From: an uncultured Collinsella sp.
Lineage (GTDB): Bacteria > Actinomycetota > Coriobacteriia > Coriobacteriales > Coriobacteriaceae
Direction of reading: 5' to 3'
Assembly (NCBI GenBank): GCA_900540935.1
Contig: UQHW01000008.1
Coordinates: 20,893 to 84,892, forward strand
Length of the DNA stretch: 64,000 nt
Positions 53,110-62,659 of the stretch are shown one piece after another. The notes under the pieces were generated by a model, which was not told the DNA's origin, ran no database searches, and worked only from the letters and a program-made list of their open reading frames with translations. Within the stretch, counting starts at the first letter, position 1. The number at the start of each line of letters is the position of its first letter. Position numbers and translations under genes: made by a program.

Positions 53110-55806
53110 CTACGAGAAGTCAGCAACCTGAGCAGTCAGCGCCACCAGGATCTCCTTGAGCTCAGCTGCACGGTCCCTCTTCTTCTGGACCACCGCAGGC
53201 GCGGCCTTGGCCACAAAGCCCTCGTTGGCGAGCGTCTTCTCGCAGCCGGCGAGCTCCTTCTGGGCCGCGGCGATCTCCTTCTCCAGGCGCGCCTTCTCGG
53301 CCGAAAGGTCAACCTTGCCCTCGAGCACCACGAAGACCTCGACGCCGCTGTCGACCACGGCAATGCTCGCAGCCGGCTTCTCAACGTCGGTACCCATAAC
53401 CAGCGAAGACGTGTTGGCCAGCGGCTCGATGGTCGAGCGCAGGCTCTCGAGCTTCTCAATGTCTTCGGCACCGGCGCGCACGACCACGTCGAGCTCGGCC
53501 TTGGGGCTCAAGCGGTAGCGCGAACGCGTGGCGCGAGCGGCGGAAACGACGGTGCGGCACAGCTCAAACGCGCGCTCGGCGTCCTCGTCGACATACTTGG
53601 CGTAGTCGGCGGGCTCAGGCCACTTGGCGATCATGAGCGCCTCGGCGCGGTCCACGTTGCCCTCGGCGTCCAGGTCGAGCACGCTCGCCGGCATGTTGTC
53701 CCAGATCTCCTCGGTGACAAACGGCATAAGCGGGTGCATCAGGCGAATGGAGGTGTCGAGCACAAAGATCAGGTTGCGCTGGGCCTGCAGACGGCCCTCA
53801 CCCTTCAGGCGGGCCTTGGTGACCTCGACGTACCAGTCGCAGACCTCGTTCCAGAAGAACTGCTGCACGCCGCGGGCCATGTCGCCAAAGGTGTAGTTCT
53901 CGATGCCCTCGGTGACCATCTTCACGGCCTTGGCCAAGCGGCTGAACATCCAGGCGTCGGCCGGCGTCTCCACGACAGGCTCGCCGGGCGTGTAGCCCTC
54001 CATGTTCATGAGCAGGAAGCGGCTGGCGTTCCAGATCTTGGTCACAAAGCTCTTGGCCTGGTCGGTACGCGGGCTGTCGATAAGCTTCTTGGTCTTCTTG
54101 TCGATGTTCGCGTCGAACTTGACGTCCTGGTTGTTGGTGCACAGCGTGAGCAGGTTGAAGCGCATGGCGTCGGCGCCGTACATGCCGATGAGATCCATGG
54201 GGTCAACGCCGTTGCCCTTGGACTTGGACATGCGGCTGCCGTCCTTGGCCAGGATCGTCGGATAGATGACGACGTCCTTAAACGGCACCTCGTCCAGGAA
54301 GTACAGCGAGCTCATGACCATGCGGGCGACCCACAGCGCGATGATGTCGCGCGCAGTGACCAGCGCCGTCGTGGGGTGATGCCCCTCGAGCAGCTCCGAC
54401 TTTTGCGGCCAGCCCTGCGTGGCAAAGGTCCACAGCTGCGAGCTGAACCAGGTGTCCAGCACGTTCTCGTCCTGGTGCACATGATGGCCGCCGCACTTGG
54501 GGCACACGTCGGTGTCCTCGGTCAGGGCGTCCTCCCAGCCACAGTCCTCGCAGTAGAACACGGGGATACGGTGGCCCCACCACAGCTGGCGGCTGATGCA
54601 CCAGTCCTTAAGGTTCTCCATCCAGGTGGTGTAGGTCTGCGTCCAGCGCGCGGGATGGAAGGTGACCTTGCCGGAGTTGACAGCGTCGAGCGCCGGCCCC
54701 TTGAGCTTGTCGACGGCGACGAACCACTGCTCGGACAGCCACGGCTCCAGCGCGGAGTCGCAACGGTAGCAGTGCATGACGGAGTGATCGAGGTCCTCGA
54801 CGTGATCGAGCAGGTCGTGCTCCTCGAACCACTTGATGACGGCCTCGCGGCACTCGTCGCGGTTCATGCCGGTGAACTCGCCATAGCCCTCGACGACCAC
54901 CGCGTGCTCGTCGAAGATGTTGATCTGCGGCAGATCGTGAGCCTGACCCATGGCGTAATCGTTGGGGTCGTGGGCCGGGGTGACCTTAACAAAGCCGGAG
55001 CCAAAGTTGGCGTCGACATGCCAATCCTCAAAGATGGGAATCTCGCGGTCGACGATGGGGAGCTTGACGGTCTTACCCACAAAGGCGGCCTTCTCAGGAT
55101 CCTTCGGAGAGACGGCGACGCCCGTGTCGCCGAGCATGGTCTCGGGGCGCGTGGTGGCGACGACGATGTAATCCTGGCCGTTGACCGGCTCGGTCAGCGG
55201 GTAGCGCAGGTGCCACAGGTGGCCCTTCTCGTCCTTATACTCGGCCTCGTCGTCTGAGATGGCGGTGGTGCAGTTGGGGCACCAGTTGACGATGCGCTTG
55301 CCGCGATAGATCAGGCCGTCGTGGTACCAGTCGCAGAAGACCTTGCGCACGGCCTGCGCGTAGTCCTCATCCATGGTAAAGCGCTCGTTGTCGAAGTCGA
55401 CGGAGCAGCCCATGCGCTTGATCTGCTCGACGATGATGCCGCCGTACTCGTGGGTCCAATCCCAGCAGGCGTCGACAAACTTGTCGCGACCAATCTCCAG
55501 GCGGCTAATGCCCTCACTCTTGAGCTTCTTGTCGACCTTGGTCTGCGTGGCGATACCGGCGTGGTCGGTGCCCAGCACCCAGCGCGTAGACTTGCCGCGC
55601 ATGCGGGCCATACGGATGATGGCATCCTGGATGGAGTCATCGGTGGCGTGGCCCATGTGGAGCTTACCGGTCACATTGGGAGGCGGAATGGTGACGGTGC
55701 AGTCGCCCACGCCCGCGCGGCGCTTGTAGTAGCCGCCGTCGAGCCACTTCTGCAGGATCGCCGGCTCGTTGGTCGACGGATCATAGTTCTTGGGCATTTC
55801 TTCCAT
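53110..55806 (-). CDS. valS: Valyl-tRNA synthetase
   Basis: An 898-residue class I synthetase, full length. HIGH motif is HMGHATDDS in TIPPPNVTGKLHMGHATDD, followed by GTDHAGIATQ. The editing domain contains ATTRPETMLGDTGVAVSP. The KMSKS loop is DGSRMSKSKGNG. An anticodon-binding domain precedes a C-terminal coiled coil (LSAEKARLEKEIAAAQKELAG) that is typical of ValS. The start has AGGGAGAG upstream. An 18-bp perfect hairpin lies just before the ribosome site. The long plus-strand frame opposite is a codon-bias shadow. Confidence 0.97.
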   Translation of the reverse strand: MEEMPKNYDPSTNEPAILQKWLDGGYYKRRAGVGDCTVTIPPPNVTGKLHMGHATDDSIQDAIIRMARMRGKSTRWVLGTDHAGIATQTKVDKKLKSEGISRLEIGRDKFVDACWDWTHEYGGIIVEQIKRMGCSVDFDNERFTMDEDYAQAVRKVFCDWYHDGLIYRGKRIVNWCPNCTTAISDDEAEYKDEKGHLWHLRYPLTEPVNGQDYIVVATTRPETMLGDTGVAVSPKDPEKAAFVGKTVKLPIVDREIPIFEDWHVDANFGSGFVKVTPAHDPNDYAMGQAHDLPQINIFDEHAVVVEGYGEFTGMNRDECREAVIKWFEEHDLLDHVEDLDHSVMHCYRCDSALEPWLSEQWFVAVDKLKGPALDAVNSGKVTFHPARWTQTYTTWMENLKDWCISRQLWWGHRIPVFYCEDCGWEDALTEDTDVCPKCGGHHVHQDENVLDTWFSSQLWTFATQGWPQKSELLEGHHPTTALVTARDIIALWVARMVMSSLYFLDEVPFKDVVIYPTILAKDGSRMSKSKGNGVDPMDLIGMYGADAMRFNLLTLCTNNQDVKFDANIDKKTKKLIDSPRTDQAKSFVTKIWNASRFLLMNMEGYTPGEPVVETPADAWMFSRLAKAVKMVTEGIENYTFGDMARGVQQFFWNEVCDWYVEVTKARLKGEGRLQAQRNLIFVLDTSIRLMHPLMPFVTEEIWDNMPASVLDLDAEGNVDRAEALMIAKWPEPADYAKYVDEDAERAFELCRTVVSAARATRSRYRLSPKAELDVVVRAGAEDIEKLESLRSTIEPLANTSSLVMGTDVEKPAASIAVVDSGVEVFVVLEGKVDLSAEKARLEKEIAAAQKELAGCEKTLANEGFVAKAAPAVVQKKRDRAAELKEILVALTAQVADFS

Positions 55807-55826
55807 ATATCTCTCCCTGTCCCGCC

Positions 55827-55866
55827 GGGGAGGAATGTAGGCCCGCCAGGGCCTACATTCCTCCCC
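55827..55866 (-). promoter_or_regulatory. 18-bp perfect hairpin in the valS leader
   Basis: The stem GGGGAGGAATGTAGGCCC with its exact complement and a 4-nt loop stands 20 nt before the valS ATG. There is no T-run and no T-box sequence. It could block or expose the ribosome site, or be a recently inserted palindrome. Confidence 0.6.
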
Positions 55867-55960
55867 TTAGGTATCGATTACTTCAGTCTGAATGACTTCG
55901 CTGAGGCTTAAACAAACACACAGAATAACACAGGTAGTTGGGGTTATTGCGCATATATAA

Positions 55961-55994
55961 AATAGCCTCCGACCGCGGGTGGTCGAAGGCTATT
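55961..55994 (-). terminator. Terminator of clpX
   Basis: Read leftward: AATAGCCTTCGACC, loop, GGTCGGAGGCTATT, then TTATATATG. One G-U pair in a 14-bp stem. It lies 23 nt after the clpX stop. Confidence 0.82.
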
Positions 55995-56016
55995 TGCAAA
56001 CACGTTTTAGGCAGGT

Positions 56017-57429
56017 CTAGCCGTAGATGCGCTGGGGCTGTTCTTCGCCCTTTACAGCGGCTTCGGTTACGACGACCTTGGCTACGCCCTCCTCGCTGGG
56101 GAGGTCGAACATCGTCTGCTGCAGCACGTCCTCGCAGATGGCGCGCAGGCCGCGGGCGCCGGTCTTGCGGGCAAGCGCCATGCGGGCGATCTCATGCAGG
56201 GCGGCGTCCTCAAACTCAAGCTCAACGTCCTCGAGCTGGAACATCTTACGGTATTGACGCACCACGGCGTTCTTGGGCTCGGTCAGGATCGACACCAGGT
56301 CGTCCTCGTCGAGCGCCTGCGTCTGGGTGACGACGGGCGTACGGCCCACGAACTCGGGGATCATGCCAAAGGCGTTGAGGTCCTGCGGGAGCACCTGGCG
56401 CAGCAGGTCGTTCTCATCGACCGAAGTGGGGCCGGCGATCTCGGAGTTAAAGCCCACGCCCTTGTTACCCACGCGATCGGCGATGATCTTATCCAGACCC
56501 ACAAAGGCACCGCCGCAGATGAACAGAATGTTGGTCGTGTCAATCTGCAACAGTTCCTGCTGGGGATGCTTACGGCCGCCGGTTGGCGGAACGCTGGCCA
56601 CCGTGCCCTCAAGAATCTTAAGCAGTGCCTGCTGAACGCCCTCGCCCGAGACATCACGGGTGATGGAGAGGTTCTCGGCCTTGCGGGCGATCTTGTCGAT
56701 CTCGTCCACGTAGATAATGCCCACCTGCGCGCGCTCAATATCGCCATCGGCGGCGTTGATGAGCTTGAGCAGGATGTTCTCCACGTCCTCGCCAACGTAG
56801 CCGGCCTCGGTGAGCGCGGTGGCATCGGCAATGGCAAACGGCACCTCGAGAATGCGCGCGAGCGTCTGGGCAAGCAGGGTCTTACCGGTACCGGTGGGGC
56901 CGAGCAGCAAGATGTTGGACTTGGCGAGCTCCACCTCGTCCATGTCATCGTCAAACTGGGCGCCCATGCCCGATGCCTCGTCAAAGGCGGACACCGCGGC
57001 ACCGCCCTCGATCACGCGACGGTAGTGGTTGTACACGGCAACCGACATGGCGCGCTTGGCGTCCTCCTGGCCCATGACATAGGCCGAAAGCTCGTCATAG
57101 ATCTCGTGCGGCGTAGGCACGTGCGTGATGACCTGACGGTCGTCCTCAAGCTCAAAGCCCTCCGTCTCGGGGTCAGCGGCGGGCTGGGACGCAGCCTGGC
57201 CGTGGTCGTTGAGGAAACCCGGGAGATTGCCGTTGCGGGCGGCGTCCATAAAGTCCGAAGCCAGCGACTCCTCCAGGATCTCGGAGCAGGCGGCGACGCA
57301 CTCGTCGCAGATAAAGATGTTGGTCGGGCCCTTTACAAGGCGGCGAACCTGTCCCTGCTCTTTTCCGCAGAAGGAGCAGCGTATGGGGTTGCCGTTCTCG
57401 TCAAAGTTGTCCTGCATGTTACCTGCCAT
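56017..57429 (-). CDS. clpX: ATP-dependent Clp protease, ATPase subunit ClpX
   Basis: A 470-residue AAA+ unfoldase for ClpP. The N-terminal zinc domain ([14 protein letters not shown]...[10 protein letters not shown]) is followed by an acidic linker of about 50 residues, longer than usual. Then come the AAA+ core: Walker [12 protein letters not shown], Walker [14 protein letters not shown], the pore GYVGEDVE and the sensor region EFVGRTPV. The ClpP-binding loop region lies after the GGAFVGLD segment. The start follows AAGGACGCCTAGG, overlapping the clpP end (1-nt gap). The gene order tig-clpP-clpX is the standard one. Confidence 0.96.
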   Translation of the reverse strand: MAGNMQDNFDENGNPIRCSFCGKEQGQVRRLVKGPTNIFICDECVAACSEILEESLASDFMDAARNGNLPGFLNDHGQAASQPAADPETEGFELEDDRQVITHVPTPHEIYDELSAYVMGQEDAKRAMSVAVYNHYRRVIEGGAAVSAFDEASGMGAQFDDDMDEVELAKSNILLLGPTGTGKTLLAQTLARILEVPFAIADATALTEAGYVGEDVENILLKLINAADGDIERAQVGIIYVDEIDKIARKAENLSITRDVSGEGVQQALLKILEGTVASVPPTGGRKHPQQELLQIDTTNILFICGGAFVGLDKIIADRVGNKGVGFNSEIAGPTSVDENDLLRQVLPQDLNAFGMIPEFVGRTPVVTQTQALDEDDLVSILTEPKNAVVRQYRKMFQLEDVELEFEDAALHEIARMALARKTGARGLRAICEDVLQQTMFDLPSEEGVAKVVVTEAAVKGEEQPQRIYG

Positions 57430-57430
57430 C

Positions 57431-58051
57431 CTAGGCGTCCTTCGCGGCGAGGTCGCGCGAGGTGACGATACGGTCGATCAGGCCGTAGTCGAGGGCCTCG
57501 GCAGCGGTCAAGTAGTTATCGCGCTCGGTATCGGCCTGGACCTTCTCGATGGGCTGGCCCGAGGCGTCGGACAGGATCTGGTTGAGCTCGCGGCGAGTCT
57601 TCTTGATCTCCTCGGCCACAATCTCGATCTCGGTCTGCTGGCCCTGGGCACCGCCGCTGGGCTGGTGAATCATGACCTTGGAATGCGGCAGGCAGAAGCG
57701 CTTGCCCTTGGCGCCGGCCGAAAGCAGCACGGCGGCCATGGACGCAGCCATGCCCACACAGATGGTGGAAACCTGCGGCTTAATGAAGTTCATGGTGTCC
57801 AGAATCGCCAGGCCGGAGTAGACCTCGCCGCCAGGCGAATTGATGTAGAGCGAGATATCCTTCTCGGCATCCTGGCTCTCAAGATGCAGCAGCTGGGCAA
57901 CGACCAGGTTGGCGCTGACGGAGTTGATCTCCTCGCCCAAGAAGATGATGCGGTCGTTGAGCAGGCGCGAATAGATATCGTAGCTGCGCTCGCCGCGCGG
58001 CGTCTGCTCGATAACGTATGGCACGAGGGCGGAATCGAACTTAGCGATCAT
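57431..58051 (-). CDS. clpP: ATP-dependent Clp protease, proteolytic subunit ClpP
   Basis: A 206-residue serine peptidase that forms the tetradecameric chamber for ClpX. Catalytic S104 lies in [10 protein letters not shown] and H129 in [12 protein letters not shown]. The start is [21 protein letters not shown], the normal processed N-terminal region. I choose ATG 58051 because GGAG lies 7-10 nt upstream; the frame extends four codons further. Its stop is 1 nt from the clpX start, so the two are co-translated. Confidence 0.95.
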   Translation of the reverse strand: MIAKFDSALVPYVIEQTPRGERSYDIYSRLLNDRIIFLGEEINSVSANLVVAQLLHLESQDAEKDISLYINSPGGEVYSGLAILDTMNFIKPQVSTICVGMAASMAAVLLSAGAKGKRFCLPHSKVMIHQPSGGAQGQQTEIEIVAEEIKKTRRELNQILSDASGQPIEKVQADTERDNYLTAAEALDYGLIDRIVTSRDLAAKDA

Positions 58052-58213
58052 ACGCATCTCCATTTCTCTTACGGACCAATAGTGGTTCTAGACAAACGTA
58101 CGGTGCCCGCATGCTATGCATTGGCTGGCACCGTACGAAGCAACCGGATAACCGGCTTATAACTTTACCCCATCACGGGTGCGTCCATGCGCTCGCGGAA
58201 AAGGTGGCGAGAA

Positions 58214-59512
58214 TTACTCGGCGTCCTTGGCGGTCTCGTCGACCTCGGTCACCTTGGCGTTCTCGACCAGGTGATCGACGGCCTTGGAGCGACGGATGGA
58301 CTCGCGGACGGCAGGCATGCGGCCATCGGCGATGAACTCGGCCTTGGAAGCCTCGACGTCCTTGACGCCGGCCTTCTCGAACTCGGCGTTGACGTCGTCC
58401 TCGGTGACCTCAATCTTGAGCTCACGGGCAAGAGCGTCGAGCGCCAGGGACTCACGGGCAACGTCGTTGGCCTGCTTGTGCAGGTCGCCGATGAACTGCT
58501 CCATGGTCAGGCCGGAAGCGGGCAGCCAGGTGTCCAGCGTCATGCCGCGGGCAGCGAGGTTGGACAGGAAGTTCTGGCCAAGCTCCTCAAAGACGGACTG
58601 CTCGTAGTCGGCGTCCATCTCGTCAAGCTGCAGGCGCTCAGCGAGAGCGGAGACGCAACGGTTCTCCTTCTCGGCCGGCAGGCGGGAAGCCTTGTCCTGC
58701 TCGATCTCGAGCTTGATGGCGTCGCGCATAGCGTCGATGCTGTCGAAGCCAAAGTCGGACTTGACGAGCTCGTCGGTGAGCTCGGGGGTGTTGCGGACCT
58801 TGATACCCTTGACGGTGACCTCGACGGTGTGGGTCTCGGCCTCCTCGCCCTCCTCGACCTCGTCGGTCCAGGTGACGGTCTTGACGTCGTCAACGTTAGC
58901 GCCGATCAGGGCCTCGTTGAACTCCTTGGGGTTGCTATCGCTGCCGGCGATGAGCATGCGGCCCTCAGCGGCGAAGTTGTCGGCGTTCTCGACGGCCTTA
59001 AGGTCAACGGTCACATAGTCGTCAGCCTCGACGGCGCGACCCTCGACGTCCTCGAAGGTGGCACGGTAGTTGAGGAGCATCTCGACCTGGTTGTTGATCT
59101 CGGACTCGGTGACCTCCGCGGGAGGCATCTCGATCTCGACAGCGTCGAAGGAGGAGAGCTCGGCAGCAGGACGCAGGGAGAACTCGACGGTGTAGGTGTA
59201 GTCCTCGTGATCCTTGGCGAGGTCGAGCTCCTTGTAGTCACCGCTCTTGGTGGGGACGATGTCCAGCTCGTTGAGGACGGCAGGCTCGTTGGCGGCGATC
59301 AGGTCGTTGGTGGCCTGAGCGAGGGTAGCCTCGGCGCCAAGAGCAGAGTCGATGACCGGACGGGGAGCCTTACCGGCGCGGAAGCCCGGGAAGCGGTACT
59401 TCTTGGCGGTGTCCTTGTAGGCCTTCTTGATCGCGGCGTCGACGTCGGCGGCCGGGATGGTGACCGTAGCGGTGAGCTTGGCGTCCTTGACGTCAGAAGC
59501 GGTGATGTTCAA
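58214..59512 (-). CDS. tig: Trigger factor
   Basis: A ribosome-bound chaperone and prolyl isomerase of 432 residues. The N-terminal ribosome-binding domain has FPGFRAGKAPRPVID, equivalent to the GFRxGKxP signature. A PPIase domain (EADDYVTVDLKAVENADNF...) and a helical C-terminal domain follow. The TTG at 59512 is preferred because a perfect AGGAGG lies 6 nt upstream and the product then starts MNITASDV; the ATG at 59527 would place that AGGAGG inside the gene. It precedes clpP and clpX, the usual folding and proteolysis cluster. Confidence 0.93.
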   Translation of the reverse strand: MNITASDVKDAKLTATVTIPAADVDAAIKKAYKDTAKKYRFPGFRAGKAPRPVIDSALGAEATLAQATNDLIAANEPAVLNELDIVPTKSGDYKELDLAKDHEDYTYTVEFSLRPAAELSSFDAVEIEMPPAEVTESEINNQVEMLLNYRATFEDVEGRAVEADDYVTVDLKAVENADNFAAEGRMLIAGSDSNPKEFNEALIGANVDDVKTVTWTDEVEEGEEAETHTVEVTVKGIKVRNTPELTDELVKSDFGFDSIDAMRDAIKLEIEQDKASRLPAEKENRCVSALAERLQLDEMDADYEQSVFEELGQNFLSNLAARGMTLDTWLPASGLTMEQFIGDLHKQANDVARESLALDALARELKIEVTEDDVNAEFEKAGVKDVEASKAEFIADGRMPAVRESIRRSKAVDHLVENAKVTEVDETAKDAE

Positions 59513-59606
59513 CACGTTCCTCCTCATACTGCCCAGCTTATCTGAGGTGCTGGTACCTTTATGCAACAAAGCGTCGCGACGGCGGGAGCCGACGCAGGTG
59601 CGTTGG

Positions 59607-59687
59607 TGCGGGCGAAAGGACTCGAACCTTCACGGGAATCCCACCAGAACCTAAATCTGGCGCGTCTACCAATTCCGCCACGCCCGC
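59607..59687 (-). tRNA. tRNA-Leu (anticodon UAG)
   Basis: Read leftward from 59687: acceptor GCGGGCG pairs with CGCCCGC, discriminator A at 59607. The D-arm region is GGCGGAATTGGTAGACGC. The anticodon stem CCAGA/TCTGG holds the loop TTTAGGT with anticodon TAG. There is a class II variable arm (TGGGATTCCCGTG) and T-loop GGTTCGAGTCC. CCA is not encoded. It reads CUA and probably other CUN codons. Confidence 0.97.
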
Positions 59688-59827
59688 ATGAGCGCACAGA
59701 CTAGGAATGATAGCAGATACGAACGGCAAGCGCACGCACACGTTTTACAGGCTCACGACCTCACCACGAGTGCAAAAGGCGGGACGAGTTGCCCCGCCCC
59801 GCCCATTACGACTTGTTCGCTGACCCG

Positions 59828-62659
59828 CTACTCCCCCAGCAGTGCCTTCTCCGGCGTGATCGGCAGCGAGCGGACCTGGTGGCCGGTGGCGTGTGCGACG
59901 GCCGAGGCCACGGCGGCGAGCGGCGTGTTGATGACGACCTCGCCGATCGACTTGGCGCCAAACGGGCCCGTCGGCTCGTAGCTCGGCTCAAAGGCCACGC
60001 GAATGCTGCCGATATCCAGGCGCGTGGGCAGCTTGTAGCTCATAAAGTTGCCGGTGCGCAGGCGACCGCGGTCGTCGTGCTCAACAATCTCGTAGAGCGC
60101 GTGGCCGATACCTTGGGCAATGCCGCCCTCGGCCTGGACGCGTGCGAGCGCCTCGTTGATCACGGTGCCGCAGTCAACGGCAGCGGCGTAATCCACCACG
60201 GTAACCTTGCCGGTGGCCTTATCGACCTCGACCTCGGCAATGCCGGCCATAAACGGCGGGGGCGAAACGGGCAGGCAGACAGAGGCGTGCGAGGTAAGCG
60301 CGTCGCCGCCCGCGATGTTCTTGACGCACAGGTTGGCAAAGTCGCGAAGCGTAAGGTAGCGACCGCGCTCGCGAGCGGCGCGCTCGTCGGACAGGCGCAC
60401 GTACTGGCCGTCGAAGACCACGTCGGCGGCGTCAACGTCCCACATCTGGGCGGCCTTAGCGCAAATCTTCTCGCGCAGCTCGGTCGCGGCGTTCTTGGCG
60501 GCAAGGCCCGTCACATAGGTACCGGAGCTCGCGTACGAGCCAGCGTCGAACGGCGACACATCAGTGTCCACGCCGCGCACCACGATCTGCGAGCTCTCCA
60601 CGCCCAGCTCCTCGGCGGCAATCTGCGCCAGAATCGTGTCGACGCCCATGCCATTATCGGTGGCTCCGGTGCCGATGGTAATGAAGCCGTCCTCTTCCAG
60701 GCGCATGTCGATGCCGGCGATATCCACGTTGGAAATGCCCGAGCCCTGCATGGTGAGCGCGCAGCCCAGGGCGCGCACGCGGTCGCCCAGGTCCACGGCC
60801 AGCGGCTTGTCACGCCAACCGATCATGTCCATCGCGCGCAGCAGGCAGCGGTCGAGCGCGCAGGCGTTGAGCTTCTCGTTGTAGTACTGCGGCATAACCT
60901 CGCCCTCGCGCACGATGTTCTTAAGGCGCAGGTCGGCGGGGTCCATGTGCAGCATGTCCGCGAGCTCGTTGACGGCGCTCTCCACGGCAAACTGGCCCTG
61001 GGTGGCACCGTAGCCGCGATACGCACCGCCGCGGTTGGTGTTGGTGTAGACGGCGTCCCAGCTAAAGCGGCTCGCCTTCACGTGGTTGTAAATGGGCAAG
61101 CTCTTGTGGCCCGAAAGGCCAATCGTCGTGGTGGCGTGCTCGCCGTACGCGCCGGCGTTGGACAACGTGTGCAGGTCGATGGCCGTGATGGTGCCGTCGT
61201 TCATGGCGCCCAGCTTAACGGTCATCTGCATCTGGTGACGCGAGTTGCCCGCAGTGATGGTCTCCTCGCGGGTGTAGCAGCAATAGCTCGGACGGCCAGT
61301 CTGCTGGGTCACGAACGCCACGAAGATCTCGCAGCAGCCTGTCTGCTTGGAGCCAAAGCCGCCGCCGATGCGCGGCTTAATGACCTGCACCTGCGACTGC
61401 GGAATGTCGAGCGACTGCGCGACCATGCGACGCACGTGGAAGGGCACCTGCGTGGAGGTGGTCACCGAGATACGGCCGAACGCGTCGGTCGTCGCGAAGG
61501 CGCGGAAGGTCTCCATGGGCGCGGTCTGCGTAGCCTGGCTGGTGTAGGTGCGCTCAACGACGATGTCGCTCTGGGCGAAGGCCTCGTCCAGATCGCCATA
61601 ATCGCTGGTACCGCTGCACACCAGGTTGCGAGCAACGTCGCCGCCCTGCGGGAACATAAAGGTCACGTCGCCCTCGGGGTGGACCACGATATCGTTATCG
61701 AGCGCCTTGGTAAAGTCGAGCAGCGGCTCGAGCACCTCATAGTCGACCTTGATGAGCTTGAGTGCCTTGTCGGCGGCCTCCTCGGTCTCGGCGGCGACGA
61801 TCGCCACCTCCTCGTTTTGGTAGCGCACCAGGTTCTCGAGAATCAGGCGGTCGTAGGGACTCGGCTGCGGATAGCTCTGGCCGGCGATGGTAAAGCGGCG
61901 CTTGGGCACGTCCTCGTAGGTGTAGACACCCACGACACCGGGCACCTTCAACGCGCGCGAGGTGTCGATGGAGCGAATCTTGGCGCGGGCATAGGGGCTG
62001 CGCTTGAGTTTGACGATGAGCGCGCCGGCGGGCACCATATCGCCCGTGTAGACGGGACGGCCCTCGAGCAGAGCCTTCGAGTCCTTCTTGGGCTGCTTGT
62101 GAGTGATCTGCTTGTACGCGACACCATCGGAGCTGGTGTTATTGACCGGCAGCTCGGGCATCTCGAAACCCACCTGCACGCCGGACTCGTTGAGAAAACG
62201 GACGATGGCGCGCAGCTGGCTCTCGTAGCCGCTGCAACGGCAGAGGTTGCCGGCAAGCTGGCGCGAGAGTTCCTCGCGCGTGGCGACGAGGCTTGGGTCC
62301 TCCTTGGCGGCGCGGGCAAGCGCCAGCACGTTCATGATGAGGCCGGGGGCGCAAAAACCGCACTGCTCGGCGCCTTCGGCAGCCATCGCGCGGGCCAGTG
62401 CCTCGGATTCGGCCTTAAGGCCCTCGAGCGTGGTGATGGTATGGCCCTCAACACGGGCGGCGGGAACCGAGCAGCTCAGCACCGGATCGCCGTCGAGCCA
62501 CACCGTGCACAGACCGCAGTTGGTGGTCTCGCAGGCGCAGCGCACCGACGCGCAGCCCTGCTCGCGCAGCAGCGCAAAGAGCATGGTATCGGGGGCAATC
62601 TGAACCTTGACCTTGCGGCCGTTGAGTGTAAAGGAAAGATCGATGAGTTTGGCAGCCAT
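59828..62659 (-). CDS. Molybdenum hydroxylase (xanthine dehydrogenase family), fused Fe-S and Mo subunits
   Basis: A 943-residue protein. Residues 1-160 form the two [2Fe-2S] domains: a plant-type cluster (RCACETTNCGLC) and a helical cluster (EQCGFCAPG ... NLCRCSGY). Residues about 190-943 form the molybdopterin-binding domain with RIGGGFGSKQ, RGGAYRGYGATQG and the catalytic glutamate in GPFGAKSIGE. In most bacteria these domains are separate proteins; the fusion resembles the XdhA-type of some anaerobes. The substrate is a purine or N-heterocycle, not resolvable here. It starts in a 1-nt overlap (TAATG) with the FAD subunit gene. Confidence 0.9.
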   Translation of the reverse strand: MAAKLIDLSFTLNGRKVKVQIAPDTMLFALLREQGCASVRCACETTNCGLCTVWLDGDPVLSCSVPAARVEGHTITTLEGLKAESEALARAMAAEGAEQCGFCAPGLIMNVLALARAAKEDPSLVATREELSRQLAGNLCRCSGYESQLRAIVRFLNESGVQVGFEMPELPVNNTSSDGVAYKQITHKQPKKDSKALLEGRPVYTGDMVPAGALIVKLKRSPYARAKIRSIDTSRALKVPGVVGVYTYEDVPKRRFTIAGQSYPQPSPYDRLILENLVRYQNEEVAIVAAETEEAADKALKLIKVDYEVLEPLLDFTKALDNDIVVHPEGDVTFMFPQGGDVARNLVCSGTSDYGDLDEAFAQSDIVVERTYTSQATQTAPMETFRAFATTDAFGRISVTTSTQVPFHVRRMVAQSLDIPQSQVQVIKPRIGGGFGSKQTGCCEIFVAFVTQQTGRPSYCCYTREETITAGNSRHQMQMTVKLGAMNDGTITAIDLHTLSNAGAYGEHATTTIGLSGHKSLPIYNHVKASRFSWDAVYTNTNRGGAYRGYGATQGQFAVESAVNELADMLHMDPADLRLKNIVREGEVMPQYYNEKLNACALDRCLLRAMDMIGWRDKPLAVDLGDRVRALGCALTMQGSGISNVDIAGIDMRLEEDGFITIGTGATDNGMGVDTILAQIAAEELGVESSQIVVRGVDTDVSPFDAGSYASSGTYVTGLAAKNAATELREKICAKAAQMWDVDAADVVFDGQYVRLSDERAARERGRYLTLRDFANLCVKNIAGGDALTSHASVCLPVSPPPFMAGIAEVEVDKATGKVTVVDYAAAVDCGTVINEALARVQAEGGIAQGIGHALYEIVEHDDRGRLRTGNFMSYKLPTRLDIGSIRVAFEPSYEPTGPFGAKSIGEVVINTPLAAVASAVAHATGHQVRSLPITPEKALLGE

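Noticed and set aside
52999..55257. 752-codon plus-strand ORF opposite valS
   Set aside because: Antisense shadow produced by GC-biased third positions; valS is unambiguous.
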